Source: Chitinimonas koreensis (GTDB lineage Bacteria > Pseudomonadota > Gammaproteobacteria > Burkholderiales > Chitinimonadaceae). From it: a stretch of DNA of 64,000 bases. Every line of letters begins with the position of its first letter. Position 1 is the stretch's first letter. Both the position numbers and the translations under genes were made by a program. Shown here piece after piece: positions 1 through 8,435 of this stretch. The stretch spans positions 707,001-771,000 of the forward strand of contig NZ_CP060704.1 of the NCBI RefSeq assembly GCF_014353015.1. The letters run 5' to 3'. The notes under the pieces were generated by a model. That model searched no databases. It saw only the letters and a list, made by a program, of their open reading frames with translations, and was not told the DNA's origin.

Positions 1-178
1 CGGGGCTCCACCACAGGATCGGTTCGCCCGGCGCGAACCAGGGGAAGATGCCGTGGCGATAGGCCAGCAGCAGCCGCTCGGGCACCAGGTCGCCGCCGGC
101 GGCCAGCAGGCCGTTGGGCTCCGCCAGCGCCGTCTCGACCGGCGGGAACTGCAGCGCGCGGCCGAGCCAGGGGATCAT
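1..178 (-). CDS. aat: leucyl/phenylalanyl-tRNA--protein transferase, 3' part cut by window edge
   Basis: N-terminal 59 residues of Aat, the enzyme that transfers Leu or Phe from tRNA to N-terminal Arg/Lys of proteins and so marks them for ClpS/ClpAP (N-end rule). The visible stretch has the family signatures FPPVETAL, GLLAAGGDL, YRHGIFPWF and PILWWSP. The gene runs off the left edge, so the catalytic core is not visible. Its ATG (178-176) overlaps the fur stop by 4 nt (ATGA), so it is probably translationally coupled to fur and in the same transcript. Confidence 0.9.
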   Translation of the reverse strand, partial: MIPWLGRALQFPPVETALAEPNGLLAAGGDLVPERLLLAYRHGIFPWFAPGEPILWWSP

Positions 179-615
179 TGCGCCTTCAGCTTGCCGGCCA
201 GCCGGGTCCGGCAGTCGCCGCACACGCCGTACAGGTACATCGCGTGGTCCTGGATCAGGAAGCCGTGCTCCTCGGCGATGGCGTCCTGCCGCTTCTCGAT
301 CTCGACGTCGTAGAACTCCTCGACCTTGCCGCACTTCACGCAGACCAGGTGGTCGTGGTGGCCGCCCTGGTTCAGTTCGAACACCGCCTTGCCCGATTCG
401 AAATGGTGGCGGACCAGGAGGCCGGCCTGTTCGAACTGGGTCAGCACGCGGTAGACGGTGGCGAGGCCGACGTCGTCGTGCTCGTCCAGCAGCATGCGGT
501 AGACGTCTTCGGCGCTCAGGTGGCGCTGGTCGCTGATCTCGAACAGATTGAGGATCTTCAGGCGGGGGCCGGTGGCCTTCAGGCCGGCATCCTTGAGGTC
601 GCTTGCTTTGCTCAT
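175..615 (-). CDS. fur: ferric uptake regulator Fur
   Basis: 146-residue Fe(II)-dependent repressor of iron-uptake genes, normal length. An N-terminal winged helix (about 1-80, with the recognition helix in VGLATVYRVLTQ) is followed by the metal-binding dimer domain: HHDH at 86-89, CxxC at C92/C95 and a second CxxC at C132/C135, the arrangement of Fur proteins with a structural zinc. It is divergent from bamE, as in many beta- and gammaproteobacteria. The ATG at 615-613 is the only sensible start. I did not recognise a clear Fur box in its upstream region. Confidence 0.97.
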   Translation of the reverse strand: MSKASDLKDAGLKATGPRLKILNLFEISDQRHLSAEDVYRMLLDEHDDVGLATVYRVLTQFEQAGLLVRHHFESGKAVFELNQGGHHDHLVCVKCGKVEEFYDVEIEKRQDAIAEEHGFLIQDHAMYLYGVCGDCRTRLAGKLKAQ

Positions 616-714
616 CGTGGGCGTCCCGGAAACAGTGTTTGCAAGCTATGATACGGCACTTTGCGCGGCAAGCCGCAGTCTCAAGCCCCCTACGTCCAGG
701 TTTCCAGCCCCTCC
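616..714. promoter_or_regulatory. divergent fur/bamE promoter region
   Basis: 99-bp intergenic region between divergent genes. A good -10 hexamer TATGAT is seen at 647-652 on the + strand, suited to bamE; no convincing -35 lies 16-18 bp upstream. Inference from sequence only. Confidence 0.35.
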
Positions 715-1113
715 ATGCGCCCCCTGCTGATCGCCTTCCTGCTCGCCGGCCTGTCGGCCTGCAGCTATCTCACCCCGTACAAGCTCGACGTGCCGCAAGG
801 CAATGCCATCACCGCCGACCAGGTCGCCAAGCTCAAGCTGGGCATGACGCGCGCGCAGGTCCGTTTCGTCCTGGGGACGCCGCTGCTGGCCGACACTTTC
901 CATGCCAACCGCTGGGACTACGTGTTCTTCGACAGCAAGCGCGGCGAATTGCAGCAGAGCAAGCGCTACCACGTGCTGTTCGACGGCGACCGGGTGATCG
1001 GCATGGGCGGCGACACGCTGCCGGCCGATGCGCGCATCACCGAGCAGGCGCCCGAGGATCCGCGCGCCGCGGCCAAGGCCAACCAGCCCAAGGGCCAGGG
1101 GCCGGGCCGATGA
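715..1113 (+). CDS. bamE: outer-membrane assembly lipoprotein BamE (SmpA/OmlA)
   Basis: 132-residue lipoprotein of the BAM complex, which inserts beta-barrel proteins in the outer membrane. Start chosen at the ATG that opens a lipoprotein signal: MRPLLIAFLLAGLSAC, lipobox LSAC with Cys16. The BamE fold follows: YKLDVPQGN, KLKLGMTRAQVRFVLGTPL and a YHVLFDGDRV strand. The longer upstream frame would bury the signal peptide and is rejected. The last codon overlaps the dapB start (ATGA at 1110-1113), so the two genes are coupled. The C-terminal tail after about residue 105 is low-complexity Ala/Lys/Gln. Confidence 0.95.
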   Translation: MRPLLIAFLLAGLSACSYLTPYKLDVPQGNAITADQVAKLKLGMTRAQVRFVLGTPLLADTFHANRWDYVFFDSKRGELQQSKRYHVLFDGDRVIGMGGDTLPADARITEQAPEDPRAAAKANQPKGQGPGR

Positions 1114-1916
1114 GCGCGCTGCGGATCGCCATCGCCGGCACTTCGGGCCGCATGGGGCGCGTGCTGATCGAGACCGTGGCGGCGCACGACGACTGCGTGC
1201 TGGCGGTGGCGCTCGACCGCGACGGCGCGGCCAGCCTGGGCCAGGACGCCGGCCTGCCGCTGGGCCGGGTCACCGGGGTGGCGGTGCGCAGCGATTTCGA
1301 GGCCGCGCTGGCCGAGGCCGACGTATTGATCGACTTCACCCGGCCCGAGGGCACGCTGGCCCACCTGGCCGCCTGCCGCCGCCACGGCGTCAAGCTGGTG
1401 GTCGGCACCACCGGTTTCGACGAGGCCGGCCGCGCCGCGCTGCGCGAGGCGGCGGCCGACATCGGCATCGTGTTCGCGCCCAATATGAGCGTCGGCGTGA
1501 ACCTCACCTTCAAGCTGCTGGAAATGGCCGCCAAGGTGCTGTCCAGCGGCTACGACATCGAGATCGTCGAGGCGCATCACCGCCACAAGGTCGACGCGCC
1601 GTCCGGCACCGCGCTGCGCATGGGCGAAGTGGTGGCCGATGCGCTCGGCCGCGACCTGGCCGAATGCGCGGTCTACGGCCGCGAGGGCGTGACCGGCGCG
1701 CGCGACCCGTCGACCATCGGCTTCGCCACCGTGCGCGGCGGCGACGTGGTCGGCGACCATACGGTGATGTTCATGGCCGACGGCGAACGCGTCGAGATCA
1801 GCCACAAGGCTTCGAGCCGCGCCACCTTCGCCCAGGGCGCGGTGCGCGCCGCGCGCTGGCTGCGCGACCGGCCGGCCGGGCTGTACGACATGCAGGACGT
1901 GCTGGGGCTGCGCTGA
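1110..1916 (+). CDS. dapB: 4-hydroxy-tetrahydrodipicolinate reductase
   Basis: 268-residue NAD(P)H-dependent enzyme of the lysine/meso-diaminopimelate pathway. N-terminal dinucleotide fold with GTSGRMG (10-16); VGTTGF and FAPNMSVGVN mark the domain hinge; the catalytic segment AHHRHKVDAPSGTA holds His156 and Lys160, matching His159/Lys163 of the E. coli enzyme. Normal length. The ATG at 1110 overlaps the bamE stop by 4 nt. A strong terminator follows at 1943-1966. Confidence 0.97.
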   Translation: MSALRIAIAGTSGRMGRVLIETVAAHDDCVLAVALDRDGAASLGQDAGLPLGRVTGVAVRSDFEAALAEADVLIDFTRPEGTLAHLAACRRHGVKLVVGTTGFDEAGRAALREAAADIGIVFAPNMSVGVNLTFKLLEMAAKVLSSGYDIEIVEAHHRHKVDAPSGTALRMGEVVADALGRDLAECAVYGREGVTGARDPSTIGFATVRGGDVVGDHTVMFMADGERVEISHKASSRATFAQGAVRAARWLRDRPAGLYDMQDVLGLR

Positions 1917-1942
1917 GCGGTGCTCTGCGCGGGCAGGCCGGA

Positions 1943-1966
1943 CGGGGAGCGCAGGCTCCCCGTTTT
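1943..1966 (+). terminator. rho-independent terminator after dapB
   Basis: 8-bp GC stem (CGGGGAGC / GCTCCCCG) with a GCAG loop followed by TTTT, 26 nt after the dapB stop. Confidence 0.85.
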
Positions 1967-2071
1967 CGTTGCCGGGTGTAATTGCCGGCCGAACGCTCTA
2001 AGCTCGGGTCTATGCCGGCTGCATCGCGCACAGCCCGACCCCTTCCGATCCCCTCGCACAGGAGCGCTGCC

Positions 2072-2551
2072 ATGACCTTCCACACCACCGATCTCTGCGA
2101 CGACCACGGCGACCGCGTCCAGGTGGCCGATCCGCTGTTCCGCCATTTCGGCCGCCGCGTCCGCTTCGCCGGGCCCGTCGCCACGCTCAAGGTGTTCGAG
2201 GACAACTCGCTGGTGCGCAGCGCGCTCGAGACCGCCGGCCACGGCCGCGTGCTGGTGATCGACGGCGGCGGCAGCACGCGCTGCGCGCTGGTCGGCGGCC
2301 AGCTCGGCGAGCTGGCGGTGCAGAACGGCTGGTCCGGCATCGTGGTGTGGGGCTGCGTGCGCGACACGGTCGAGCTCGACGTCCAGGAGGTCGGCATCCG
2401 CGCCATCGGCACCCACCCGCGCAAGAGCGTGAAGCGCGGCGAAGGCACGCGCGACGGCGTGCTGCAGTTCGCCGGCGTGCGCTTCGTGCCGGGCCACTGG
2501 CTGTATGCCGACGAGGACGGCATCGTCGTCGCGCCCGAACCGCTGTTCTGA
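2072..2551 (+). CDS. rraA: RraA-family protein (RNase E regulator / HMG aldolase fold)
   Basis: 159-residue protein of the RraA family. Members are either inhibitors of RNase E or 4-hydroxy-4-methyl-2-oxoglutarate/oxaloacetate-type aldolases. The family hallmarks are present: GGG at the substrate loop (VIDGGGSTRCAL), GGQLGELA, and the metal-binding GCVRDTVEL where Arg-Asp follows about 20 residues after the GG. Start chosen at ATG 2072 because AGGAG lies at 2060-2064, 7 nt upstream; the longer TTG start at 1982 would run through the leader. It stands as a single gene after a terminator, so operon context does not say which activity applies. Confidence 0.9.
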   Translation: MTFHTTDLCDDHGDRVQVADPLFRHFGRRVRFAGPVATLKVFEDNSLVRSALETAGHGRVLVIDGGGSTRCALVGGQLGELAVQNGWSGIVVWGCVRDTVELDVQEVGIRAIGTHPRKSVKRGEGTRDGVLQFAGVRFVPGHWLYADEDGIVVAPEPLF

Positions 2552-2595
2552 GCGGTGATCTCCTCTTTTCCGCCGACCTTTCCGGAGCCTGCGCC

Positions 2596-5244
2596 ATGAT
2601 CCGCCTGCTGCTCGCCCGCCTGGGCTGCTGCCTCGTCCTTCTCGTCCTGGCGGCCTGCGGCGGCGGCGGAGGGGGCGGCGACGGCGGCGCGACGCAGGCC
2701 GCCGCGCTGGCCATCACCGCCGTCAGCCCGCAGAGCGCTGCGCCCGGCGCCACGCTGACGGTGAGCGGCAGCGGCTTCTCGCGCGTCACTTCAGTGCGGC
2801 TCGGCAGCGATGCCGCCGCGTTCGTGCGCCAGTCCGACAGCAGCCTGACCGTGGTCGTGCCGGCCCAGGCGGTCAGCAGCGCGCTCGAATTGTCCGGCGG
2901 CGGCAGCGCGGTGGTGTCGTCCTTCAGCGTGACGGTGACCGCCGCCACGGTGACCGCGATCGAGCCGGCCCAGGTGGCGGCCGGCGGGCGGGTGGTGCTG
3001 CGCGGCAGCTTTCTCGACGGCGTGACCGCCGCGAGGCTCGGCACGGTGACGCTGCCCATCGTCGCCCGCGCGGCCGACCAGCTGACCGTCGACGTGCCGG
3101 CCGAGGCGCTGAGCGGCACGCCGGTGCTGACCGGCGCCGGCGGCCAGGAACGCGTGGCGCGCGTCGCGCTGACGGTGCTGCAGCCGGTGCGCGTCGATGC
3201 CGCCAGCCCGGCCGCCGGCATCGTCGGCAGCAGCCTCGTCCTGACCGGCAACGGCCTCGACCGCGTGCAGCAGGTGCTGTTCGGCAGCCTCGGCGCAGCG
3301 CCGGGCAGTGCGCAGAACGGCAGCCTGAGCGTGGCGGTGCCGGCCGGGCTGGCGCCCGGCAACTACCCCTTGAGCCTGCGCACGCTGCAGGGCGACACGC
3401 TGGCGCTGGCGCAATCGTTCCGCGTCGCCGCCGCGATCACGGTCGGCGCGATGAGCCCGGCCTACGGCCTGGCCGGCACGGTGGTCACCATCACGGGCAG
3501 CGGCCTCGACGAAGTGCGCGGCATCACGCTCAACGGCGGCGCCGTCGCCATCGCGGCCGGCCGCAGCGCCGGCCAGCTGCGCTTCACCGTGCCGGCCGGC
3601 GCCAGCAGCGGCGCGGTGCTGCTGCTGTCCGATTCGCAGCCGGCGGTGACGGCCGGCGGCTACGCGGTCAGCGCCGCGCCGCCGCCGACGGTGGCGCGCA
3701 TCGATTTCGCCCAGAGCTATTCGCAGCAGGCCGGCGACGCCTACCAGCGGCTGGTGCCGAACAAGCCGGTGCTGGTGCGCGCCTACGTGCTCGGCAGCGT
3801 GGCCGGCACGCCCAATCCGGGCGTGACGCTGCTGGTGCGCAACGGCAGCGGCGCGACGGTGGCCAGCCTGCCGATGAGCGGGCCGGCCACGCTGCCGACC
3901 GCGGCGCAGCCCTACAGCCTGGCGCAGACCTTCAACGTCACGCTGACCGCGGCGCAGGTGCCGAGCGGCTTCAACGTCACGGTGGTGCCGCTGGTCGGCA
4001 ATCCGCTCGGCGCCACGCCGGCGATGGGCCTGCCGACCAATCTCAAGCTCACCCTGGTGCGGCTGCAGGCCGGCAGCAGCACCGCGGCGGCGTTCGACAC
4101 CGCCACCGTGCGCGGCCACCTGGTGCGCGCGCTGCCGCTGGCCGACGCCGCGGTCGAGGTGACGGCGCGCGCCGGCAGCTACCACCTGACCCGCCTCAAC
4201 GCGCCGCCGACCGATTTCTCCGACTGGCAGACCATCCTCGACGAGGTCGACGAGCTGCGCCGCAACGAGGCGCCAGCGCGCCACTACTTCGGCATCGTGC
4301 CCAAGCCCAACCTGTCGGGCGCCCAGACCGTCGGGCTCGGCTACGTCAACCAGCTGGGCCAGCCGCGCTTCGCCACGGCGGTCGGCATCGAGGCCGGCGG
4401 GCCGGGCGATCACTATTCGACCATGCTGCACGAGCTGGGCCACAACTTCGGCCGCAGCCATTCGCCGTGCAGCAACGTGGTCGACCCCGATCCGTCCTAC
4501 CCCTACGCCGGCGGCCTGCTCGGCAGCGCGCCGCTGTTCGACGGCACGCAGGGCACGCTGGCCGACCCGTCGGGCCAGGCCGACCTGATGGGCTATTGCG
4601 CCGCCAGCTGGTTCGCCGACTACAACTACCGCGGCACGCAGACCTATCTCGAGTCGAACACCTATGCCCAGGTGCTCGGCGCGCCGGCCGAGACCGACCT
4701 CCTGGTGATCCGCGGCCGTATCGGCCCTGACGGCGTGCGCTTCGCGCCGGTCGCGGCGATGCGCGGCCAGCCCGACTACAGCGCCGGCGGCAGCCACCTG
4801 CTGCGCCTGGCGCTGGCCGACGGCAGCGTGCGCGAGCAGCCGGTGCGCATGGTCGAGGTGGCCGATGGCGCGCCGGGCACGCGCGCGTTCCGCGTCGCGC
4901 TGCCGTATCCGGGGGCGCTGGCGGGGCTTTCGCTGCTGAAGGACGGCGTCGCGCTGCCCGACGCCGACCGCGCCGCAGCCAGCCGGGCAGGCGCCGGCCC
5001 GGTGGCGCCGCCGCAGGTCGACTGGCGCGAGGCGGGTGGCACGCTGCGGCTGAGCTGGAACGCGGCCGCCTATCCGCGGCTGACGGTGGTCCACGTCGGC
5101 GCCGAGCGCCGCGTGCTGGCGGCCGGCCTGACCGGCGGCAGCGCCGGCGTGGCGCTGGACGGCGTGCCGGCGGGCGGACGGTTCGAGTTCGCGCTGGCGC
5201 GGGAGCTGGATGCGCGCTTGCTGCAGGTGAATCGCGAAAAGTGA
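2596..5244 (+). CDS. lipoprotein with four TIG/IPT repeats and a metzincin-type zinc protease domain
   Basis: 882 residues. A lipoprotein signal (lipobox LAAC, Cys21) is followed by a poly-Gly linker and four immunoglobulin-like TIG/IPT repeats at about 39-113, 116-195, 198-285 and 286-370, each starting with a ...SP/EP...G pattern. A beta-rich spacer follows, then a zinc protease domain with HELGHNFGRSH (612-622: ligands His612, His616, His622, catalytic Glu613) and a Met-turn DLMGYC (Met665), that is, a metzincin layout. The C-terminal 200 residues look like a further beta domain. It is probably surface-exposed and acts on extracellular protein or mucin-like substrate, but the exact peptidase family (M66- or M12-like) is not resolved. 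RBS GGAG at 2584-2587. Its stop codon lies inside a heptad repeat (5241-5247). Confidence 0.8.
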   Translation: MIRLLLARLGCCLVLLVLAACGGGGGGGDGGATQAAALAITAVSPQSAAPGATLTVSGSGFSRVTSVRLGSDAAAFVRQSDSSLTVVVPAQAVSSALELSGGGSAVVSSFSVTVTAATVTAIEPAQVAAGGRVVLRGSFLDGVTAARLGTVTLPIVARAADQLTVDVPAEALSGTPVLTGAGGQERVARVALTVLQPVRVDAASPAAGIVGSSLVLTGNGLDRVQQVLFGSLGAAPGSAQNGSLSVAVPAGLAPGNYPLSLRTLQGDTLALAQSFRVAAAITVGAMSPAYGLAGTVVTITGSGLDEVRGITLNGGAVAIAAGRSAGQLRFTVPAGASSGAVLLLSDSQPAVTAGGYAVSAAPPPTVARIDFAQSYSQQAGDAYQRLVPNKPVLVRAYVLGSVAGTPNPGVTLLVRNGSGATVASLPMSGPATLPTAAQPYSLAQTFNVTLTAAQVPSGFNVTVVPLVGNPLGATPAMGLPTNLKLTLVRLQAGSSTAAAFDTATVRGHLVRALPLADAAVEVTARAGSYHLTRLNAPPTDFSDWQTILDEVDELRRNEAPARHYFGIVPKPNLSGAQTVGLGYVNQLGQPRFATAVGIEAGGPGDHYSTMLHELGHNFGRSHSPCSNVVDPDPSYPYAGGLLGSAPLFDGTQGTLADPSGQADLMGYCAASWFADYNYRGTQTYLESNTYAQVLGAPAETDLLVIRGRIGPDGVRFAPVAAMRGQPDYSAGGSHLLRLALADGSVREQPVRMVEVADGAPGTRAFRVALPYPGALAGLSLLKDGVALPDADRAAASRAGAGPVAPPQVDWREAGGTLRLSWNAAAYPRLTVVHVGAERRVLAAGLTGGSAGVALDGVPAGGRFEFALARELDARLLQVNREK

Positions 5245-5363
5245 AACGTGAAACGTGGAGCTGCCGCTGCGCGGCGGTGAGTTTGGGTGCGGCTGTGCCG
5301 TACGTATTCGGGTGCCGCGAAGCGGCGAAATCCACGTTTCACATTTCACGGTTCACATTTCAC
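5241..5363. repeat. heptad-bounded inverted element, copy 1
   Basis: Left end: GTGAAAC, GTGAAAC, GTGGAGC in register from 5241. Right end: GTTTCAC, ATTTCAC, GGTTCAC, ATTTCAC (5336-5363). The interior holds small palindromes (CCGCTGCGCGG, GTGCGGCTGTGCCGTAC, CCGCGAAGCGG). The stop TGA of the upstream protease gene is bases 2-4 of the first heptad. The interior is closely related to copies at 7051-7181 and 63031-63167. Confidence 0.85.
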
Positions 5364-5422
5364 GCGCCGCACAGCGGCGCCTCACCTAACATGAACCCAT
5401 CCCCGCCCCGCCACCCGGTCCC

Positions 5423-7054
5423 ATGCAGCGCACCCTCTCCGCCCTGATCGCCGATCCGTCCTCCGCCGTGCGCATGTCGCTGCGCACCATCCTGCAGAGC
5501 TTCGACGTCGGCCGCATCGATACCGCCTCGACCGTGGCCGAGGCGCGGCGGCGGCTGCTCGACGGCAAGTACGACATCGTGCTGTGCGAATACCACTTCG
5601 ATGCCGACGAGACCGGCCAGGACCTGCTCGAGGAGCTGCGCGAGAAGAAGGCGCTGCCGCTGTCGACCATCTTCATCATGGTCACCGGCGAATCGAGCTA
5701 TCCGCGCGTGGTCGGCGTGGCCGAGGAGACGCCCGACGACTACATGCTCAAGCCGGTGCAGTCGGGCGCGCTGGCCGAGCGCATCGAGAAGGCCTTCCTG
5801 CGGCGCGAGGCGCTGATGGACATCTACGAGGCGCTGCACGTGCGCGACTACACGCTGGCGCTGCGCACCGCCCAGCAGATGATGGCGCTGAAGACGCCCT
5901 ACATCACCGACATCGCCAAGCTGTCGGCCAACATCCTCTACCGGCTCGGCCGCTACAACGAGTCGGCCGCCATGTACAAGCGCATCCTGGCCGCGCGCAA
6001 CCCGGCCTGGGCCAAGCTGGGCCTGGCCCGGGTGGCGCTCAAGCAGGGCGACAAGGCGACCGCCGAGGCCGCCATGGTCGACATCCTCAGCCAGCACCTG
6101 CGCTACCTGCCGGTCTACAACGCGCTGGTCGATCTCTACCTGTCGGACGAGCGCTACGCCGAGGCGCTCGAGGTGACCGAGCAGGCGGTGAAGATCACCC
6201 CGCGCAGCCTGCAGCGGCTGCAGAAGGCCGGCCAGCTGGCCTGGAGCCTGGGCGACACCGCCAAGGCGGCCGACTACCTGGGCCGGGCGGTCAAGCTCAA
6301 CGGCCGCGCGCTCGATCTCGACTTCCGCTCGCTGTTCCACCTTGCGCTACTGCAGTTCGACGCCGGCCAGACGCCCGACGCCTCCAGCCTGGTCAAGCAG
6401 ATGGCGGCCAAGCACAAGGAAGAGCCGATCGCCGCCGACGGCCGCCGCGGCGAGTGGTACGGCGAACTGGCGGTGGCGATGGAATCGATCGCGCGGCGCG
6501 AGCCGCTGGCGGCGATCGACATCCTGCGCAAGCTGTCGGGCCATTGGGATGCGCCCGATTTCAACCTCGAATTCGCGCTCGACTTCTTCACCGTGATCGA
6601 CCGGCTCTACGCCGACGACATCGCCACCACGCTGGCCGAGTGGCTGCGGCCGATCGCGCTGCGCTTCGATACCGGCCGCCATGCGCACGAGCTGCTGGCG
6701 CAGCGCGTGGCCGGCCGGCCGCGGCTCCTGGAGCTGGTCGAGGCCGCCGGCGAGCACATCTCGGCGGTGGCCAACCAGGCCGCCCAGCAGATGGTGGAGA
6801 GCAACTTCCGCGCGGCCAGCGAGGGCCTGGTCACCGAGGGCCTGATGAGCCGCAACAACCGCCTGCTCGGCGCCGCCGCCAACGCCGCGGCCAAGAGCTA
6901 CGAGGCCTACCGCGAGATGAGCTTCCGCCAGCAGGCCGAGACCTGCCTCGCGCTGATGATGCCGCCGGACGAGGTGCTGACGCGGCGACTGCGCACGCAG
7001 CTCAACGAGCCACTGAATGATCCGCTGCGCGGTTCAGGTGAAAACCCCGTGTGA
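5423..7054 (+). CDS. response-regulator-like protein with TPR repeats (receiver phosphosite Asp replaced by Glu)
   Basis: 543 residues. An N-terminal CheY-like receiver (about 5-125) keeps the acidic Asp11, Thr88 and Lys110, but the expected phospho-acceptor Asp in the beta-3 strand reads LCEYHF, so position 56 is Glu. About 150-330 is a series of TPR helical repeats (for example YRLGRYNESAAMYKRIL and YLSDERYAEALEVTEQAVK), followed by an alpha-helical C-terminal region without a recognisable output domain. TPR-receiver proteins usually act through protein contacts, not DNA binding. No histidine kinase lies nearby. The stop codon lies in the first heptad of the next repeat (7051-7057). Confidence 0.85.
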   Translation: MQRTLSALIADPSSAVRMSLRTILQSFDVGRIDTASTVAEARRRLLDGKYDIVLCEYHFDADETGQDLLEELREKKALPLSTIFIMVTGESSYPRVVGVAEETPDDYMLKPVQSGALAERIEKAFLRREALMDIYEALHVRDYTLALRTAQQMMALKTPYITDIAKLSANILYRLGRYNESAAMYKRILAARNPAWAKLGLARVALKQGDKATAEAAMVDILSQHLRYLPVYNALVDLYLSDERYAEALEVTEQAVKITPRSLQRLQKAGQLAWSLGDTAKAADYLGRAVKLNGRALDLDFRSLFHLALLQFDAGQTPDASSLVKQMAAKHKEEPIAADGRRGEWYGELAVAMESIARREPLAAIDILRKLSGHWDAPDFNLEFALDFFTVIDRLYADDIATTLAEWLRPIALRFDTGRHAHELLAQRVAGRPRLLELVEAAGEHISAVANQAAQQMVESNFRAASEGLVTEGLMSRNNRLLGAAANAAAKSYEAYREMSFRQQAETCLALMMPPDEVLTRRLRTQLNEPLNDPLRGSGENPV

Positions 7055-7181
7055 AACGTGAAAGGTGAAACGTGGGGCTGCCGCTGCGCGGCAACGGGTT
7101 AAGGTGCGGCTGTGCCGCACGAATCCGAGCTGCCGCGCAGCGGCGAAACCCACGTTTCACATTTCACGTTTCACCTTTCAC
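7051..7181. repeat. heptad-bounded inverted element, copy 2
   Basis: Left end: GTGAAAC, GTGAAAG, GTGAAAC, GTGGGGC (7051-7078). Right end: GTTTCAC, ATTTCAC, GTTTCAC, CTTTCAC (7154-7181). The stop TGA of the upstream regulator (7052-7054) is bases 2-4 of the first heptad. The interior repeats the palindromes of copy 1. Confidence 0.87.
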
Positions 7182-7190
7182 AAGTTTTCT

Positions 7191-7225
7191 GGAACTTTCC
7201 CCCACGCTCGCCCGAATACGGATAA
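7191..7225 (+). promoter_or_regulatory. candidate ECF-sigma promoter of the sigma-factor gene
   Basis: GGAACTT at 7191-7197 matches the -35 of RpoE-like sigma factors. About 16 bp downstream lies CGAATACGGATAA, a possible -10. It sits 30 nt before the GTG of the ECF sigma gene, so autoregulation is plausible. Motif match by eye only. Confidence 0.4.
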
Positions 7226-7255
7226 CGCCACCGTATTCGCCCAGACGAGCCCACC

Positions 7256-7834
7256 GTGCCCGCAGCCGCCCCACCCACCGACGATGAGCTGTTCGCCCGC
7301 CTGCGCAATGGCGACGAGGCGGCCTTCACGACGCTGTACCGGCGCCATCGCGACGCCGTCTACCGCTTCGCCCTGATGCTGGCCGGCTCGGCCGCGCTGG
7401 CGGCCGATGCGACGCAGGAGGCCTTCCTGCTGCTGATCCAGCAGCCCGAACGCTTCGATCCGCTGCGCGGCCCGCTGCCGGCCTTCCTGATGGGGGTGGC
7501 GCGCAACCACGTGCGGCGCGGCCGCGCCGAGCCGGCGGCACCGCCGGTCGACGACGGGGACGAGGCGGCCGAGCCCGGCCACGACCACACCCCGCTGGCC
7601 AGCCTGCTCGGCGGCGAGACCCTGGCCGGCCTGCGCGCCGCCGTGCTGGCGCTGCCCTTCGCCTACCGCGAGGCGCTGGTGCTGTGCGATCTGCACGAAC
7701 TCCCCTATCTCGACGCCGCTGCCGTGATCGGTTGCCCGATCGGCACGGTGCGCTCGCGGCTCAACCGTGCGCGCGCCCGGCTGGCGCAAGCGCTGGCCGG
7801 GCACGCGCCGGCCGGCCTGGAGGCGACCCCATGA
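7256..7834 (+). CDS. RNA polymerase sigma factor, ECF subfamily
   Basis: 192 residues. The sigma-70 region 2 (about 10-90) includes DATQEAFL at 51-58 and region 4 (about 120-180) has the helix-turn-helix ending IGTVRSRLNRARARL. The two are joined by an Asp/Glu-rich linker, the normal ECF plan. The start is GTG at 7256; no stronger start lies upstream in frame. The stop overlaps the next ATG (ATGA at 7831-7834), so the next gene, which has one membrane segment, is probably its anti-sigma factor. Confidence 0.92.
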   Translation: MPAAAPPTDDELFARLRNGDEAAFTTLYRRHRDAVYRFALMLAGSAALAADATQEAFLLLIQQPERFDPLRGPLPAFLMGVARNHVRRGRAEPAAPPVDDGDEAAEPGHDHTPLASLLGGETLAGLRAAVLALPFAYREALVLCDLHELPYLDAAAVIGCPIGTVRSRLNRARARLAQALAGHAPAGLEATP

Positions 7835-8415
7835 ACCGACTGCCCGATCCCCCCGTCGACGCCGGCGCCGAGCCGGACCGCGCCTGGCGCGAGGCCTTGG
7901 CCCCGCTGCGCGCCGAGCTGGCCGGCGAACAGCCGCCGCCGCAACTCGAAGCCGCGCTGCAGGCCGCTTTCCGCGCCCGCCATGCGCCTCCGCCGTGGCC
8001 GCGCCGGCTGGCCGAGCGGCTGCGCCGCCTGGGCGGCTGGCTGAGCCTGGAAGGCGGCCTGTGGCTGCCGCTCGGCGGCGGCGCCTGCGTGGCCGGCCTC
8101 GCCGCGCTGATCTGGCTGCGGCCGGTGCTGCTGCAGCACGGCGCCGCGCCGAGCGTGATCGAGCCGGGGCCGGTGGCGCGCCCGCCGGCCGAACTGGTCA
8201 CCGCCTTCATCCCGCTCGGCGACCCGGCCCGGCTCGAACGCGCCGGCCATGCGCGCATGGTGCGGGTCAGCCTGCCGCGCGAAGCGATGGCGGCCTACGG
8301 CCTGCCGGTCAACCCGGCGCTGGCCGACCGGCCGATCGAGGCCGACCTGCTGGTCGGCGACGACGGCAATGCACTCGCGCTGCGCTTCGTGCGCGACGCC
8401 CGACACCTGATGTGA
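7831..8415 (+). CDS. putative anti-sigma factor, one membrane segment
   Basis: 194 residues, no family recognised by residue pattern. Residues 1-70 are cytoplasmic-looking and rich in Ala/Arg/Pro, one hydrophobic segment lies at about 79-101 (GGACVAGLAALIWLRPVLL), and the C-terminal 90 residues would be periplasmic. This layout together with the 4-nt overlap with the ECF sigma gene is that of an anti-sigma factor; the role is inferred from context. A histidine/cysteine ZAS zinc motif is not present. Confidence 0.6.
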   Translation: MNRLPDPPVDAGAEPDRAWREALAPLRAELAGEQPPPQLEAALQAAFRARHAPPPWPRRLAERLRRLGGWLSLEGGLWLPLGGGACVAGLAALIWLRPVLLQHGAAPSVIEPGPVARPPAELVTAFIPLGDPARLERAGHARMVRVSLPREAMAAYGLPVNPALADRPIEADLLVGDDGNALALRFVRDARHLM

Positions 8416-8435
8416 ACGCTGCGAAAGGAAATCCG

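Noticed and set aside
603..1109. N-terminal extension of the dapB frame
   Set aside because: The frame is open upstream but overlaps bamE entirely; the ATGA overlap and the Rossmann start at residue 5 set the true start at 1110.
2791..5349. 852-codon open frame antisense to the TIG protease
   Set aside because: Ala/Arg/His-rich shadow without signal or motif; the sense frame has lipobox, TIG repeats and zinc site.
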